This document shows, one piece after another, positions 1-8,285 of a DNA stretch of 64,000 bases (its first letter is position 1; each line of letters begins with the position of its first letter). The position numbers were made by a program, and so were the translations under genes. Below the pieces are notes generated by a model that was not told the origin of the DNA, did no database searches, and worked only from the letters and a program-made list of their open reading frames with translations. This DNA is from Thiomicrospira sp. WB1. Lineage in GTDB: Bacteria > Pseudomonadota > Gammaproteobacteria > Thiomicrospirales > Thiomicrospiraceae. The stretch is taken from positions 310,001 to 374,000 of the forward strand of contig NZ_LQBN01000001.1 of the NCBI RefSeq assembly GCF_001507535.1, in the 5' to 3' direction.

Positions 1-2
1 AA

Positions 3-260
3 AAACGGCTGGATCCGGGCGAACCGCACAACATCAATCATTACAACCTGTCGTTTGAAGCGCTCAAGGAAAAAAAGATTGAGACCTTACCTCAATCCTT
101 GTCCGAAGCGCTGGATGAACTCGAAGCCGATCCGCTGTTTGAGCAACAGTTTGGACAACGTTTTCTGAAAGAATTCATCGACATCAAGCGAATGGAATGG
201 GTCGAATACCAGCGCCACGTCTCGGACTGGGAGCTGGATCGTTACGCGGAATATTTTTAA
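3..260 (+). CDS. Type III glutamine synthetase-like enzyme, C-terminal end only
   Basis: An open frame enters from the left edge and ends with TAA at 258-260. Its last residues (RMEWVEYQRHVSDWELDRY, then AEYF) match the conserved C-terminus of GlnT-type glutamine synthetases, the superfamily that also holds gamma-glutamylmethylamide synthetase (GmaS). Such enzymes ligate ammonia or methylamine to glutamate using ATP in the cytoplasm. The GlxB-type gene starts 12 bases downstream behind an AGGAG site, so the two are surely one operon. Which of the two ligase activities applies cannot be told from 85 residues; the linked glxBCD/mgsABC and folD genes are compatible with both. Confidence 0.75.
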   Translation, partial: KRLDPGEPHNINHYNLSFEALKEKKIETLPQSLSEALDELEADPLFEQQFGQRFLKEFIDIKRMEWVEYQRHVSDWELDRYAEYF

Positions 261-272
261 AGGAGCCTTAAT

Positions 273-1172
273 ATGTGTGGGATCGTCGGGTTATACCTGA
301 AAAACAAAGCGCTGGAAGGGCAACTGGGTCAGTTGTTCGAGCCCATGCTGGTGTCGATGACCGGACGTGGGCCGGACAGTGCCGGGTTTGCCATTTATGG
401 TGACGAAGTGCCAGAAGGCATGATCAAAGTGACCTTGCAACATGCCAATGAGCACTATCCCTGGCATGACCTGGCCAACGAACTGGAACAGGCTCTGGAA
501 ACCGATGTGTCGGTACTGCACAACGCCAATGCCGCGGTGCTCAAGCTTGAAGCGCAGGAAGACGCGGTCAGAGCGGTGATCACTGCATTTGACCCAACCG
601 TTCGGGTGATGAGTGTGGGCCGTTCGATCGAAATCCTCAAGTCGGTGGGTCTGCCGCAGACCATTGCCGACAAATTCACTCTGTCCGGCATGAAAGGCTC
701 ACACATCGTCGGGCACACACGCATGGCGACTGAAAGTGGGGTCAGTATGGAAGGCTCGCATCCTTTCTCGACCGGTTTGGATTTGTGCCTGGTGCATAAC
801 GGCTCTTTGTCCAACCATAACCGACTGCGTGAGGCGCTGAAAAAAGAAGGCATCGTGTTTGAGACCGAGAATGACTCCGAAGTCGCCGCCGGTTACCTGA
901 CCTGGCGCCTGCGAGCAGGCGACAGTCTGCAGCAAGCGCTGGAAAACGCATTGGATGCTTTGGATGGGTTCTTTACGTTTACCGTGGGCACCAAAGATGG
1001 GTTTGCGGTGGTCCGTGATCCCATTGCGTGTAAGCCAGCGGTGATGGCCGAAACCGACGATTATGTGGCGATGGCCTCTGAATACCATGCGTTGGCGTCT
1101 CTGCCCGGGATTGAGCATGCCCGGCTCTGGGAGCCGGATCCGGGCAAAGTGTATTTCTGGGGTCGGGATTAA
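273..1172 (+). CDS. glxB: Class II glutamine amidotransferase subunit, GlxB/MgsA type
   Basis: 299 residues beginning MCGIVGLY, so Cys2 becomes the N-terminal nucleophile of a class II (Ntn) glutaminase after Met removal. The HTRMA segment and HNGSLSNH, which follow in the middle of the protein, are typical of the glutamine-binding fold. The family supplies ammonia from glutamine to a separate FMN synthase subunit, here the gene at 1907. It corresponds to the N-terminal domain of glutamate synthase large subunit, split into its own gene as in GlxB of rhizobia and MgsA of N-methylglutamate synthase. The start has an AGGAG site at 261-265. It lies second in a ligase-glxB-glxC-glxD-folD operon. 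Choosing between glutamate synthase-like and N-methylglutamate synthase function needs upstream context. Confidence 0.85.
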   Translation: MCGIVGLYLKNKALEGQLGQLFEPMLVSMTGRGPDSAGFAIYGDEVPEGMIKVTLQHANEHYPWHDLANELEQALETDVSVLHNANAAVLKLEAQEDAVRAVITAFDPTVRVMSVGRSIEILKSVGLPQTIADKFTLSGMKGSHIVGHTRMATESGVSMEGSHPFSTGLDLCLVHNGSLSNHNRLREALKKEGIVFETENDSEVAAGYLTWRLRAGDSLQQALENALDALDGFFTFTVGTKDGFAVVRDPIACKPAVMAETDDYVAMASEYHALASLPGIEHARLWEPDPGKVYFWGRD

Positions 1173-1206
1173 CCGTTTAGACAGGCGATGAGTAAGAGAG
1201 GTTGCC

Positions 1207-1878
1207 ATGAAATTTGATTTGAAAAAAGACAGTGTCCGAGCGGTCAACCAGGCGTTGCACGACTTGGCGCAGCCCGCCGATGTCAGCGTGGATCACATCA
1301 GTGGGGACCACAATCTGGCGGTGGGCCTGAACCGGCCGCACAAAGTGACGCTGAATGGTCACGCCGGGTATTACTGTGCGGGCATGAACCAGCAGGCCGA
1401 GGTCACCGTCCACGGCAATGTGGGCCAGGGGGTCGCGGAAAATATGATGTCGGGCAAGGTGCATGTGTTTGGCAATGCCAGTCAGTCGGCGGGTGCCACC
1501 GCACATGGCGGCCTGCTCGTGATTGAGGGCGACGCCGCGGCACGCTGCGGGATCTCCATGAAAGGCGTCGATATTGTGGTCAAAGGCTCGGTGGGCCATA
1601 TGAGTGCATTCATGGGGCAGGCCGGGGCGCTGGTCGTGTGCGGCGATGCTGGCGATGCGCTGGGCGATTCGCTGTATGAAGCTCATATTTATGTCAAAGG
1701 TTCGGTGGCCTCGCTCGGCGCGGATTGCGTTGAAAAATCGATGCGTGCCGAACACCTGGAAGAATTGACTCGCCTGTTGGAAGCGGCAGGCAGTGATGAG
1801 GATCCCGCCGATTTCAAACGCTATGGTTCGGCGCGTGAGCTCTATAACTTCAAGGTTGATAACGTCGGCGCTTACTGA
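1207..1878 (+). CDS. glxC: GXGXG-domain glutamate synthase-like subunit, GlxC/MgsB type
   Basis: 223 residues with many glycine-containing beta-helix repeats (for example GHAGYYCAGMNQQAEVTV, HGNVGQGVAENMMSG and GNASQSAGATAHGG). This is the right-handed beta-helix of the C-terminal domain of glutamate synthase, here a free subunit. In the whole enzyme this domain is structural and helps the ammonia channel. It is preceded by an AGAGAGG-like site and lies between the amidotransferase and FMN subunits with short gaps, which supports a three-subunit enzyme. A longer antisense frame across the gene has no recognisable features and is not coding. Confidence 0.83.
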   Translation: MKFDLKKDSVRAVNQALHDLAQPADVSVDHISGDHNLAVGLNRPHKVTLNGHAGYYCAGMNQQAEVTVHGNVGQGVAENMMSGKVHVFGNASQSAGATAHGGLLVIEGDAAARCGISMKGVDIVVKGSVGHMSAFMGQAGALVVCGDAGDALGDSLYEAHIYVKGSVASLGADCVEKSMRAEHLEELTRLLEAAGSDEDPADFKRYGSARELYNFKVDNVGAY

Positions 1879-1906
1879 GCGCGAACCCGAATTTAAGGAG
1901 TCTATT

Positions 1907-3235
1907 ATGACCATGAAAAATCCAGGCATGATTGAATCGGCCACGTTTAACCGGGATGTGATCCACGAGATTCAAAGAGCCGCCGACACCGGCATTTACG
2001 ACATCCGGGGCTTTGGTGCCAAGCGCCATGTGCCTCACTTTGATGATTTGCTGTTTTTGGGGGCGAGCATGTCGCGGTATCCGTTGGAAGGCTACCGCGA
2101 AAAATGCGGCACCGACGTGACGCTGGGCACACGCTTCGCCAAAAACCCCATCAAACTGGACACAGTGGTGACCATTGCCGGTATGAGTTTTGGTGCCTTG
2201 TCGGCCAATGCCAAAGAAGCGTTGGGGCGCGGCGCTAACATTGCCGGCACCTCGACCACCACTGGCGATGGCGGCATGACGCCGGAAGAACGCAAAACCT
2301 CCAAAACCCTGGTGTATCAGTATCTGCCATCGCGCTATGGCATGAACCCGGATGACCTGCGCAAAGCCGATGCGATCGAAGTGGTGTTGGGCCAGGGTGC
2401 CAAACCCGGCGGGGGCGGGATGCTTTTGGGTCAGAAAATCACCGACCGCGTGGCGCAGATGCGCACCCTGCCCAAAGGCATTGACCAGCGCAGTGCCTGT
2501 CGTCATCCTGACTGGACCGGGCCGGATGATCTGGCCATCAAAATCGAAGAACTGCGCGAAATCACCGACTGGCAGGTACCGATCTACATCAAGGTCGGGG
2601 CCACTCGCACCTATTATGATGTCAAGCTGGCGGTCAAAGCGGGGGCGGACGTGATTGTGGTCGATGGCATGCAGGGCGGCACCGCCGCAACTCAGGACGT
2701 GTTCATCGAGCATGTGGGTATTCCCACCATGGCCGCGATTCCTCAGGCGGTGAAAGCACTTCAGGAAATGGACATGCACCGCAAAGTGCAATTGATTGTG
2801 TCCGGCGGGATTCGCAGCGGCGCCGATGTCGCCAAATGCATGGCGCTGGGCGCGGATGCGGTGGCGATTGGCACCGCGGCACTGGTTGCGCTCGGTTGTA
2901 ATCATCCCAAATGGGACGCCGATTACCAGAAGATTGGTTCGGCCGCCGGGTTTTATGACGACTACCACGAAGGCAAATGCCCGGCGGGGATTTCGACTCA
3001 GGATGAGGGTCTGGCCGCCCGTCTTGACCCGGAAGATGGCGGACGGCGCTTGGCGAATTATCTGAACGTTTTGACGTTGGAGGCACAAACCCTGGCCCGC
3101 GCCTGTGGTAAGTCGCACCTGCACAATCTGGAGCCGGAAGATCTGGTTGCCCTCAATGTCGAGGCCGCCGCCATGGCAGGTGTGCCTCTGGCTGGCACCA
3201 GCTGGATCCCCGGTCGGGAGAGCGCTTCCTCATGA
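1907..3235 (+). CDS. glxD: FMN-binding glutamate synthase-like catalytic subunit, GlxD/MgsC type
   Basis: About 442 residues from the ATG at 1907, chosen because an AAGGAG site lies at 1895-1900; a longer upstream frame overlaps glxC and lacks a ribosome site. The sequence carries the FMN/TIM-barrel signatures of the GltB central domain: [21 protein letters not shown]-like [26 protein letters not shown] and [12 protein letters not shown]. It would combine ammonia or methylamine from the amidotransferase side with 2-oxoglutarate or glutamate. The Cys-rich segment that binds the 3Fe-4S cluster in GltB is represented by CRHPDW only, so cluster content is uncertain. Its last codon overlaps the folD start (ATGA), implying coupled translation with folate C1 metabolism. 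Confidence 0.85.
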   Translation: MTMKNPGMIESATFNRDVIHEIQRAADTGIYDIRGFGAKRHVPHFDDLLFLGASMSRYPLEGYREKCGTDVTLGTRFAKNPIKLDTVVTIAGMSFGALSANAKEALGRGANIAGTSTTTGDGGMTPEERKTSKTLVYQYLPSRYGMNPDDLRKADAIEVVLGQGAKPGGGGMLLGQKITDRVAQMRTLPKGIDQRSACRHPDWTGPDDLAIKIEELREITDWQVPIYIKVGATRTYYDVKLAVKAGADVIVVDGMQGGTAATQDVFIEHVGIPTMAAIPQAVKALQEMDMHRKVQLIVSGGIRSGADVAKCMALGADAVAIGTAALVALGCNHPKWDADYQKIGSAAGFYDDYHEGKCPAGISTQDEGLAARLDPEDGGRRLANYLNVLTLEAQTLARACGKSHLHNLEPEDLVALNVEAAAMAGVPLAGTSWIPGRESASS

Positions 3236-4080
3236 CCGCAACCCGACTGGACGGCAAACAGGTTGCGCAAACCATCCGCCAGCGCATCAAGCAAGGCGTC
3301 GATCAGCGGCGTGAAAAAGGCCTGAAATTACCAGGCCTGGCTGTGGTGCTCGTGGGCGATGACCCCGCTTCCAGTGTGTACGTCAACAACAAAAAAAAGG
3401 CGTGTGAAGCCGTTGGCTTTGTCTCCAAATCCCATCATCTGCCCGCTGACACCTCTGAGACGGATCTGCTGGCTTTGATTCAGACCTTGAATCAGGATGT
3501 CGCCATTGATGGCATTCTGGTACAACTGCCTTTGCCCCAACACATTGACCCGGAAACGGTGATCGAAGCGATTGACCCCGACAAGGATGTGGACGGATTT
3601 CATCCCTATAACATCGGTCGTCTGACTGTGCGAATGCCCACGCTGCGTCCCTGCACGCCTTATGGCTGCATGACGCTGCTGGAAAATTATGGCGTGACGG
3701 TGAAAGGCAAACATGCTGTGATTGTCGGGGCGTCCAATATTGTGGGGCGCCCCATGTCGCTGGAACTGTTGCTGGCGGGGGCCACCACCACGGTCTGTCA
3801 CCGTTTCACGCAAAACTTACAGACCCTGGTGGGCATGGCCGATATTCTGGTAACGGCGGTGGGCAAACCGGGGTTTATTCCCGCAGACTGGATCAAGCCT
3901 GACGCGGTGGTGCTGGACGTTGGCATCAACCGACTGGAAGACGGCACACTGGCCGGTGACGTGGCTCCCGAGGCTGCGGACGTGGCCCGTTATGTGTCCC
4001 CGGTGCCCGGCGGCGTCGGCCCCATGACAATTGCCACGCTGCTTTCGAACACCCTCCAGGCGTGTGAAGCACGCACTTAA
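3232..4080 (+). CDS. folD: Methylenetetrahydrofolate dehydrogenase/cyclohydrolase FolD
   Basis: 282 residues, the normal FolD length. Visible family signatures are [19 protein letters not shown] (with the catalytic lysine region), [26 protein letters not shown] and [14 protein letters not shown] near the end. The enzyme interconverts 5,10-methylene- and 10-formyl-tetrahydrofolate with NADP in the cytosol. The start overlaps the glxD stop by the ATGA arrangement, so it is the last gene of the ligase-glxBCD operon. Linking FolD to this operon suggests that the pathway releases a C1 unit, as N-methylglutamate oxidation does. No clear terminator follows. Confidence 0.96.
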   Translation: MTATRLDGKQVAQTIRQRIKQGVDQRREKGLKLPGLAVVLVGDDPASSVYVNNKKKACEAVGFVSKSHHLPADTSETDLLALIQTLNQDVAIDGILVQLPLPQHIDPETVIEAIDPDKDVDGFHPYNIGRLTVRMPTLRPCTPYGCMTLLENYGVTVKGKHAVIVGASNIVGRPMSLELLLAGATTTVCHRFTQNLQTLVGMADILVTAVGKPGFIPADWIKPDAVVLDVGINRLEDGTLAGDVAPEAADVARYVSPVPGGVGPMTIATLLSNTLQACEART

Positions 4081-4207
4081 CCTTCCTGTTGTTTCATCGA
4101 CCTGACCGCATCGGCGCCTAACCAGGCCAGAATGATGCGGTCGTTTTCTTTTGGTTGCAAACGCTTTTTCTTTCCTTGCTTTTGCACAGATTCATCAGCC
4201 TGATGGA

Positions 4208-4648
4208 TCAGATATTCTTGGAATAAACGCCCAGTTTTGCAGGGTGGAACCCCTGTGCTGGATAAAAGTGAATCGCGGGCAGATTGTCCGGGTCGTAAAC
4301 CAGCTGCATGCGATTGCATCCCGCTTGTTTGCACCAATCCGTTAGGGTTTTAACCAGGCCTGTTGCGATGCCTTGGCGTTGGCAGTCCGGTGTCACGACA
4401 ATGTCTTCCAGCCAGGCCGATTTGGCACCACTGGCGGTTGAATACACCCACTGAGCTGTCCCCATGCCCACCACACGACCGGCTTTGGTGGCCACCATCG
4501 CGCAGGCATTGGGGGCGTCGATGATCGCTTGCAAGGCCACTCTGTGGCGGGCTGGGTCAAAGGTAAAGGCCGCTTCAATCGAAAACAGCCTTTGCAGCAA
4601 CGCAATCATTTCGTTCACATCGTCCAGGGTTGCGTGTCGATACGTCAT
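4208..4648 (-). CDS. GNAT-family N-acetyltransferase
   Basis: 146 residues starting MTYRHATLDDVNEM. The start at 4648 was chosen because GAGGG precedes it and the family fold begins at once; the longer frame to 4759 runs into the amtB terminator. The acetyl-CoA binding motif A is visible as VVTPDCQRQGIATGLV, followed by the usual beta-bulge region (GCNRMQLVYDP) and FYPAQGF near the C-terminus. It would transfer an acetyl group from acetyl-CoA to an amine, substrate unknown. It sits downstream of amtB on the same strand, but a strong terminator at 4674-4703 separates them. Confidence 0.85.
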   Translation of the reverse strand: MTYRHATLDDVNEMIALLQRLFSIEAAFTFDPARHRVALQAIIDAPNACAMVATKAGRVVGMGTAQWVYSTASGAKSAWLEDIVVTPDCQRQGIATGLVKTLTDWCKQAGCNRMQLVYDPDNLPAIHFYPAQGFHPAKLGVYSKNI

Positions 4649-4673
4649 AAAAATGCCCTCTGAATTACGGATA

Positions 4674-4703
4674 TAAAAAAGGCCGCACGGGGCGGCCTTA
4701 AAA
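4674..4703 (-). terminator. Rho-independent terminator after amtB
   Basis: On the - strand an AAGGCCGC/GCGGCCTT stem with a four-base loop is followed directly by TTTTTTAT. It lies just past the amtB stop and upstream of the GNAT start, so it ends the glnK-amtB transcript. Confidence 0.85.
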
Positions 4704-4721
4704 GGTTGGCTTGCGCCGAGA

Positions 4722-5972
4722 TTATTTCTGATCGAACTCAGGATAGGCTTCCATCCCACATTCTTTCTGGTCGAGGCCTTCGAGCTCTTCCTCTTCGGTT
4801 GGGCGCAGTCCGATCAGCTTGTCGATGATGAACAACACAACCAAAGAGGCGATGAACATCCAGGCGAAGGTTGCGACGGTACCGATCAACTGACCCATGA
4901 AGGTCGCGGCAGAGTTACTGAACAGAACGGCAAAGATCCCCCAGATACCGGCGGTCCCGTGTACAGAGATCGCACCCACTGGGTCGTCCAGTCGCATTTT
5001 GTCCATAAAGATGACGGACATCACAACAATCAGACCACCTACGGCGCCAATGATAATGGCCAGGCCTGGTGTAGGGGCCAAAGGTTCAGCGGTAATCGAG
5101 ACCAGACCGGCCAACGCACCGTTAATTACCATGGTCAAATCGGTCTTGCCGAACTTGAATTTGCTCAACAGGGCTGCGGCGATCATACCGGCTGCCGCGG
5201 CGGCATTGGTGTTAACGAAAATAGTGGCAACCGCATTGGCTTCATCCACGTTCGCAACTTTCAGTTCCGAACCACCGTTAAAGCCGAACCAGCCCATCCA
5301 CAGGATAAACATACCCAAAGTGGCCATTGGCAGGTTGGCACCAGGGATCGCACGGACTTCACCGTTCGGGCCATAGCGTCCCATACGGGGACCGACTAGG
5401 ATGACGGCAGCCAAGGCAGCGGCGGCACCGGCCATGTGAACCACAACGGACCCGGCAAAATCCTGGAACCCAAGCTGGTCCAGCCAGCCGCCGCCCCATT
5501 TCCAGAAGCCTTCCATCGGATAGATGAAACCGGCCATGAACACCGCAAAAATCAAAAACGGCCACAGCTTCATGCGCTCGGCAATGGCCCCGGATACGAT
5601 CGACATGGTCGCTGCCGCAAACACCGCCTGGAAGATAAAGTCTGACATCGCTGAGTAATAAGGCGCGCCGTCACCACCGGCCATCACGGCTTCAGCTGTG
5701 TTATCGGCACCCAGCATGAACGACAGATTAGGCAGGTAAGCGCTGATCGGATCGCCCGGGTACATGACGTTGTAGCCTACAATCAAGTAAGCGGTACAGG
5801 CCACACTGTAAAGCAGTGCGTTTTTGGTGAGAATTTCCACCGTGTTTTTGCTTCGGACCAGACCGGCTTCCAACATGGCAAAGCCAGCGGCCATCCACAT
5901 CACAAAGACCGCACTGACCAAAAAGTAGAACGTATCCAGTGCGTAGGATAGTTGTAATAAATTTCCGTCCAT
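4722..5972 (-). CDS. amtB: Ammonium transporter AmtB
   Basis: 416 residues with about eleven hydrophobic segments. The family signatures are present: GFAMLEAGLVRSKN near the N-terminus, DFAGSVVVHMAGA carrying the conserved Asp and first pore His, and SVHGTAGIWGIFA carrying the second pore His. It conducts ammonium across the inner membrane at low nitrogen. The start ATG follows a GGAG site, 109 bases after glnK; together they form the classic glnK-amtB pair in which uridylylation-free GlnK plugs the AmtB trimer. The C-terminal tail is long and acidic (EEEELEGLDQKECG). Confidence 0.96.
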   Translation of the reverse strand: MDGNLLQLSYALDTFYFLVSAVFVMWMAAGFAMLEAGLVRSKNTVEILTKNALLYSVACTAYLIVGYNVMYPGDPISAYLPNLSFMLGADNTAEAVMAGGDGAPYYSAMSDFIFQAVFAAATMSIVSGAIAERMKLWPFLIFAVFMAGFIYPMEGFWKWGGGWLDQLGFQDFAGSVVVHMAGAAAALAAVILVGPRMGRYGPNGEVRAIPGANLPMATLGMFILWMGWFGFNGGSELKVANVDEANAVATIFVNTNAAAAAGMIAAALLSKFKFGKTDLTMVINGALAGLVSITAEPLAPTPGLAIIIGAVGGLIVVMSVIFMDKMRLDDPVGAISVHGTAGIWGIFAVLFSNSAATFMGQLIGTVATFAWMFIASLVVLFIIDKLIGLRPTEEEELEGLDQKECGMEAYPEFDQK

Positions 5973-6081
5973 TGATATGACTCCAGAATGTTATCTAAAA
6001 AAGTTTCAGGCCATGTTCAAAAGAAACAACCTAATAAGATTCGGCCATGCGAGCGCCAATCTTTTCAGGTTATTGCTCTGA

Positions 6082-6420
6082 CTACAGCGCCTCGTCCCCT
6101 TGTTCGTTGGTTCGAACCCGGATGGCATTTTCGACCGGCAGCACGAAAATTTTTCCATCGCCGATTTTGCCCGTCTGAGTTTCCCGAACAATGCATTGAA
6201 TGACATCGTCCAGTGCTTCGTCTTTGACCACGAGTTCAATCATGACTTTGGGAATAAACGCGATTTCGTATTCAGCGCCCCGATAGATTTCGGTTTGCCC
6301 TTTTTGACGACCATAGCCTTTCACTTCGTAAGATGTCAGTCCGTAGGAGCCCAGGTCAGCCAGGCATTCGCGTACATCTGAAAGTTTGTGAGGGGCAATG
6401 ACCGCTTTCACCAGTTTCAT
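6082..6420 (-). CDS. glnK: PII nitrogen-regulatory protein GlnK
   Basis: 112 residues, the canonical PII length, from the ATG at 6420 preceded by GGAGG; the longer frame runs back through the promoter. The T-loop reads GYGRQKGQTEIYRGAEYE with the Tyr51 that GlnD uridylylates, and KIGDGKIFVLPVENAIRVRT holds the ATP/2-oxoglutarate binding residues. It senses ATP/ADP and 2-oxoglutarate and controls the AmtB channel encoded next. A sigma54-like promoter with a superposed inverted repeat lies about 100 bases upstream, consistent with NtrC control. It could be called GlnB on sequence alone; linkage to amtB supports GlnK. Confidence 0.95.
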   Translation of the reverse strand: MKLVKAVIAPHKLSDVRECLADLGSYGLTSYEVKGYGRQKGQTEIYRGAEYEIAFIPKVMIELVVKDEALDDVIQCIVRETQTGKIGDGKIFVLPVENAIRVRTNEQGDEAL

Positions 6421-6514
6421 AAGCGACCTCCAAAAATATATATAAAGTGAAGCCCTGCCACCTGTCGCCAGACAATAGGGCTTCGTGGTATGGAACAAAT
6501 ACCGGCAAATGCTT

Positions 6515-6533
6515 AGAAAGTTTCGTGCCAATA
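6515..6533 (-). promoter_or_regulatory. Sigma54-type promoter for glnK-amtB
   Basis: Read on the - strand, TTGGCACGAAACTTTCTA fits the -24/-12 consensus (TGGCAC, then TTGC) with correct spacing and one mismatch in the -12 GC (TTTC). It lies about 95 bases upstream of the glnK start. Sigma54 control of glnK-amtB through NtrC is well known in proteobacteria. Confidence 0.6.
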
Positions 6534-6554
6534 AAAAAAGTTTCTTTTATTGGC
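6527..6554. promoter_or_regulatory. Perfect 10-bp inverted repeat over the glnK promoter
   Basis: GCCAATAAAA and its exact complement TTTTATTGGC are separated by eight bases. One arm overlaps the -24 element of the sigma54-like promoter. It may be a repressor operator or, for transcripts crossing it, a weak hairpin. No regulator can be assigned from sequence; the adjacent XRE-cupin gene is a candidate. Confidence 0.45.
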
Positions 6555-6643
6555 GATAGATAGGGTAAGAAGCGATCAGAGGTTGGTTAAATGAAATGAG
6601 TTTTGTGTTTTTTTAGTGCAATGTTGAGTTTTTGTGGTGCGAG

Positions 6644-7237
6644 TTATGCATTGGGTGCATCATAGTAAACGATGTTCAGAAAGCGGATCGGCACTTCGAT
6701 CAACTCTTCCGGGCCGTGAGAAATGCGCGCGTCATAGGACAAGGCGTCCCCGGGTTTGAGGTGATAGGTCTGTCGGCCATGGCGATACACCATCTCGCCT
6801 TCAAGCATGTACATAAAGACCTTGCCTTCGTGACTGAAGGCGGGAAAGACCTCGCTTTTGTTGTCCAATGAAATCAGAAACGGTTCCAGGGTTTTCTGTG
6901 GGCCGGTGTCATACGCCAGCAGGTGGTAGCGGTGCCCGACCTTTGTGCCGCGGCGGACCACTTCCAGCCGTTCGTCGGTTTTGACCAGTTGTGCGCCGCC
7001 TTCTTCGGAATCAAACGCTTTAAAGAATGACGAAATGGGCACGCCCAGCGCATTGGCAATTTTTAAAAGGGATTCCAGGCTGGAGGATACTTGAGCGTTT
7101 TCAATTTTGCTGAGCATGCCGCGACTGATCCCCGTTTGGTCCGAGACGTCAGCAATGGTCAGGGATTGTTTTTTTCGGGTTTCGTGAATGACTTTGCCGA
7201 TGTATTGATCCAGAGACTGGGAGGCGCGTTGTGTCAT
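6644..7237 (-). CDS. XRE-family regulator with C-terminal cupin domain
   Basis: 197 residues. Residues about 15-70 form a helix-turn-helix of the XRE type (LTIADVSDQTGISRGMLSKIE). After a linker, residues about 110-190 form a cupin_2 sensor (EGKVFMYMLEGEMVYRHG and LKPGDALSYDARISHGPEE). Such proteins bind a small ligand in the cupin barrel and usually regulate amine or amino-acid catabolism, as PuuR does. It lies upstream of glnK-amtB on the same strand and near the glx operon, so either could be its target. A 9-bp inverted repeat just upstream is a likely autoregulatory operator. Confidence 0.85.
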   Translation of the reverse strand: MTQRASQSLDQYIGKVIHETRKKQSLTIADVSDQTGISRGMLSKIENAQVSSSLESLLKIANALGVPISSFFKAFDSEEGGAQLVKTDERLEVVRRGTKVGHRYHLLAYDTGPQKTLEPFLISLDNKSEVFPAFSHEGKVFMYMLEGEMVYRHGRQTYHLKPGDALSYDARISHGPEELIEVPIRFLNIVYYDAPNA

Positions 7238-7268
7238 GTCTAATTCCGTTTGCTCAACTTTATGCTTA

Positions 7269-7291
7269 TTCTAGCGCAAATGGCGCTAGAA
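7269..7291. promoter_or_regulatory. Perfect inverted repeat upstream of the XRE-cupin gene
   Basis: TTCTAGCGC and GCGCTAGAA flank a five-base spacer, about 30 bases before the regulator's start. Position and symmetry suggest an operator for the regulator itself. No T-run follows, so a terminator is unlikely. Confidence 0.5.
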
Positions 7292-7331
7292 CGGGCTTGG
7301 CTGTGTCGAATTAGTGAATTTTGTAAGCGAA

Positions 7332-7583
7332 TTAAGTTTTGTTGATTCGATTGATCAGGAACAACAAAATCACCGCACCAACCGTGGCCATGACCATCGC
7401 GCCCAGTAAACCACCGGTTGTGATGCCCAGCAGGCCGAACAGGAAACCGCCCAGTATTGCCCCGACAATGCCGACAACAATATTACCCATCACACCAAAT
7501 CCCCGGCCTTTCATGATTTGACCGGCAAGCCAGCCTGCGATGGCCCCCACAGCTAGAAATATGACTAAGTCTAAGATGTTCAT
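7332..7583 (-). CDS. GlsB/YeaQ/YmgE-family small membrane protein
   Basis: 83 residues starting MNILDLVIFLAVGAIAGWLAG, with GGAGGC as ribosome site; the longer frame has no site. Three hydrophobic segments and the glycine-rich GNIVVGIVGAILGGFLFG are typical of the transglycosylase-associated/GlsB family, small inner-membrane proteins linked to general stress. It follows another small membrane protein gene by about a dozen bases, so they are probably co-transcribed. Confidence 0.85.
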   Translation of the reverse strand: MNILDLVIFLAVGAIAGWLAGQIMKGRGFGVMGNIVVGIVGAILGGFLFGLLGITTGGLLGAMVMATVGAVILLFLINRINKT

Positions 7584-7596
7584 GTAGCCTCCAAAC

Positions 7597-7812
7597 TTAT
7601 TTTTTGGCGAAAAGATAAAGGCCGACCACAAAACTGGCCGCCCCCATAATGTAATGCAGCATCACCCTGTCTGTTGCTGCACCTGTTACGGCTTCGGTGA
7701 TTTGGGAGCCAATGGAGTCTGATAACTGGTAACCCCATATGCCAAGTCCGGCACCGATCACCATTAAGGTAATACCGATTAATTTGATTGTATTCACAGA
7801 GTTTTTTTCCAT
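7597..7812 (-). CDS. Small two-TM membrane protein, DUF3185-like
   Basis: 71 residues beginning MEKNSVNTIKLIGITLMVIG. The start at 7812 is favoured over the ATG 15 bases upstream because a GGAG site sits nine bases before it. Two hydrophobic helices (about residues 9-27 and 50-68) flank a short polar loop. The pattern, including a terminal LYLFAKK, resembles DUF3185 proteins, whose function is unknown. It is the first gene of a two-gene unit with the GlsB-like protein. Confidence 0.7.
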   Translation of the reverse strand: MEKNSVNTIKLIGITLMVIGAGLGIWGYQLSDSIGSQITEAVTGAATDRVMLHYIMGAASFVVGLYLFAKK

Positions 7813-7938
7813 AAACGATGACTCCATTGCGACTGCCTGGCTGTGTGCCCCGGTATTTTATATGTTTACTAGACCAACACTGCCAACCTTACACCTTGAC
7901 GTATTTCTTTGCACGGGATAAAAACGGCCAAAAACGGT

Positions 7939-7967
7939 TTGACAGTGTGAAGTCTCCTCTCTATAAT
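7939..7967 (+). promoter_or_regulatory. Sigma70 promoter of the tRNA pair
   Basis: TTGACA at 7939-7944 and TATAAT at 7962-7967 are separated by 17 bases, a perfect consensus. The tRNA-Phe gene begins 18 bases after the -10 box. Confidence 0.9.
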
Positions 7968-7984
7968 ACGCGCATTCACATTTT

Positions 7985-8060
7985 GGCCTGATAGCTCAGT
8001 TGGTAGAGCAAGGGATTGAAAATCCCTGTGTCCGTGGTTCGATTCCGCGTCAGGCCACCA
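7985..8060 (+). tRNA. tRNA-Phe (GAA)
   Basis: 76 bases including an encoded CCA. The acceptor stem GGCCTGA pairs with TCAGGCC, the D-arm has AGCTCAGTTGGTAGAGC, the anticodon GAA sits at 8018-8020 and the T-arm reads GGTTCGATTCC. All positions fit the cloverleaf. Confidence 0.97.
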
Positions 8061-8099
8061 TTTTCTTTTCGAAGCGACTCGCTTCAATTTTCCTTGTTT

Positions 8100-8184
<85 letters not shown>

Positions 8185-8285
8185 TTCAGTTCAGATTTTC
8201 TCCCTCGATTTAACCGTCTTCAACCCGTGTATTTTGCCATCTGGCGCGTTATACTGTTTTTATTTGGTAATACGTTTTTCGGCTT

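Noticed and set aside
4077-4337. 86-codon frame between folD and the GNAT gene on the - strand
   Set aside because: It overlaps the GNAT C-terminus, has no ribosome site and its later part (KKKRLQPKENDRIILAW) matches no family I know. I left it out, though a very short gene cannot be excluded.
6647-6659. NtrC-like site TGCATTGGGTGCA upstream of glnK
   Set aside because: It lies inside the end of the XRE-cupin gene and matches the NtrC half-sites only loosely, so it is not listed as a feature.
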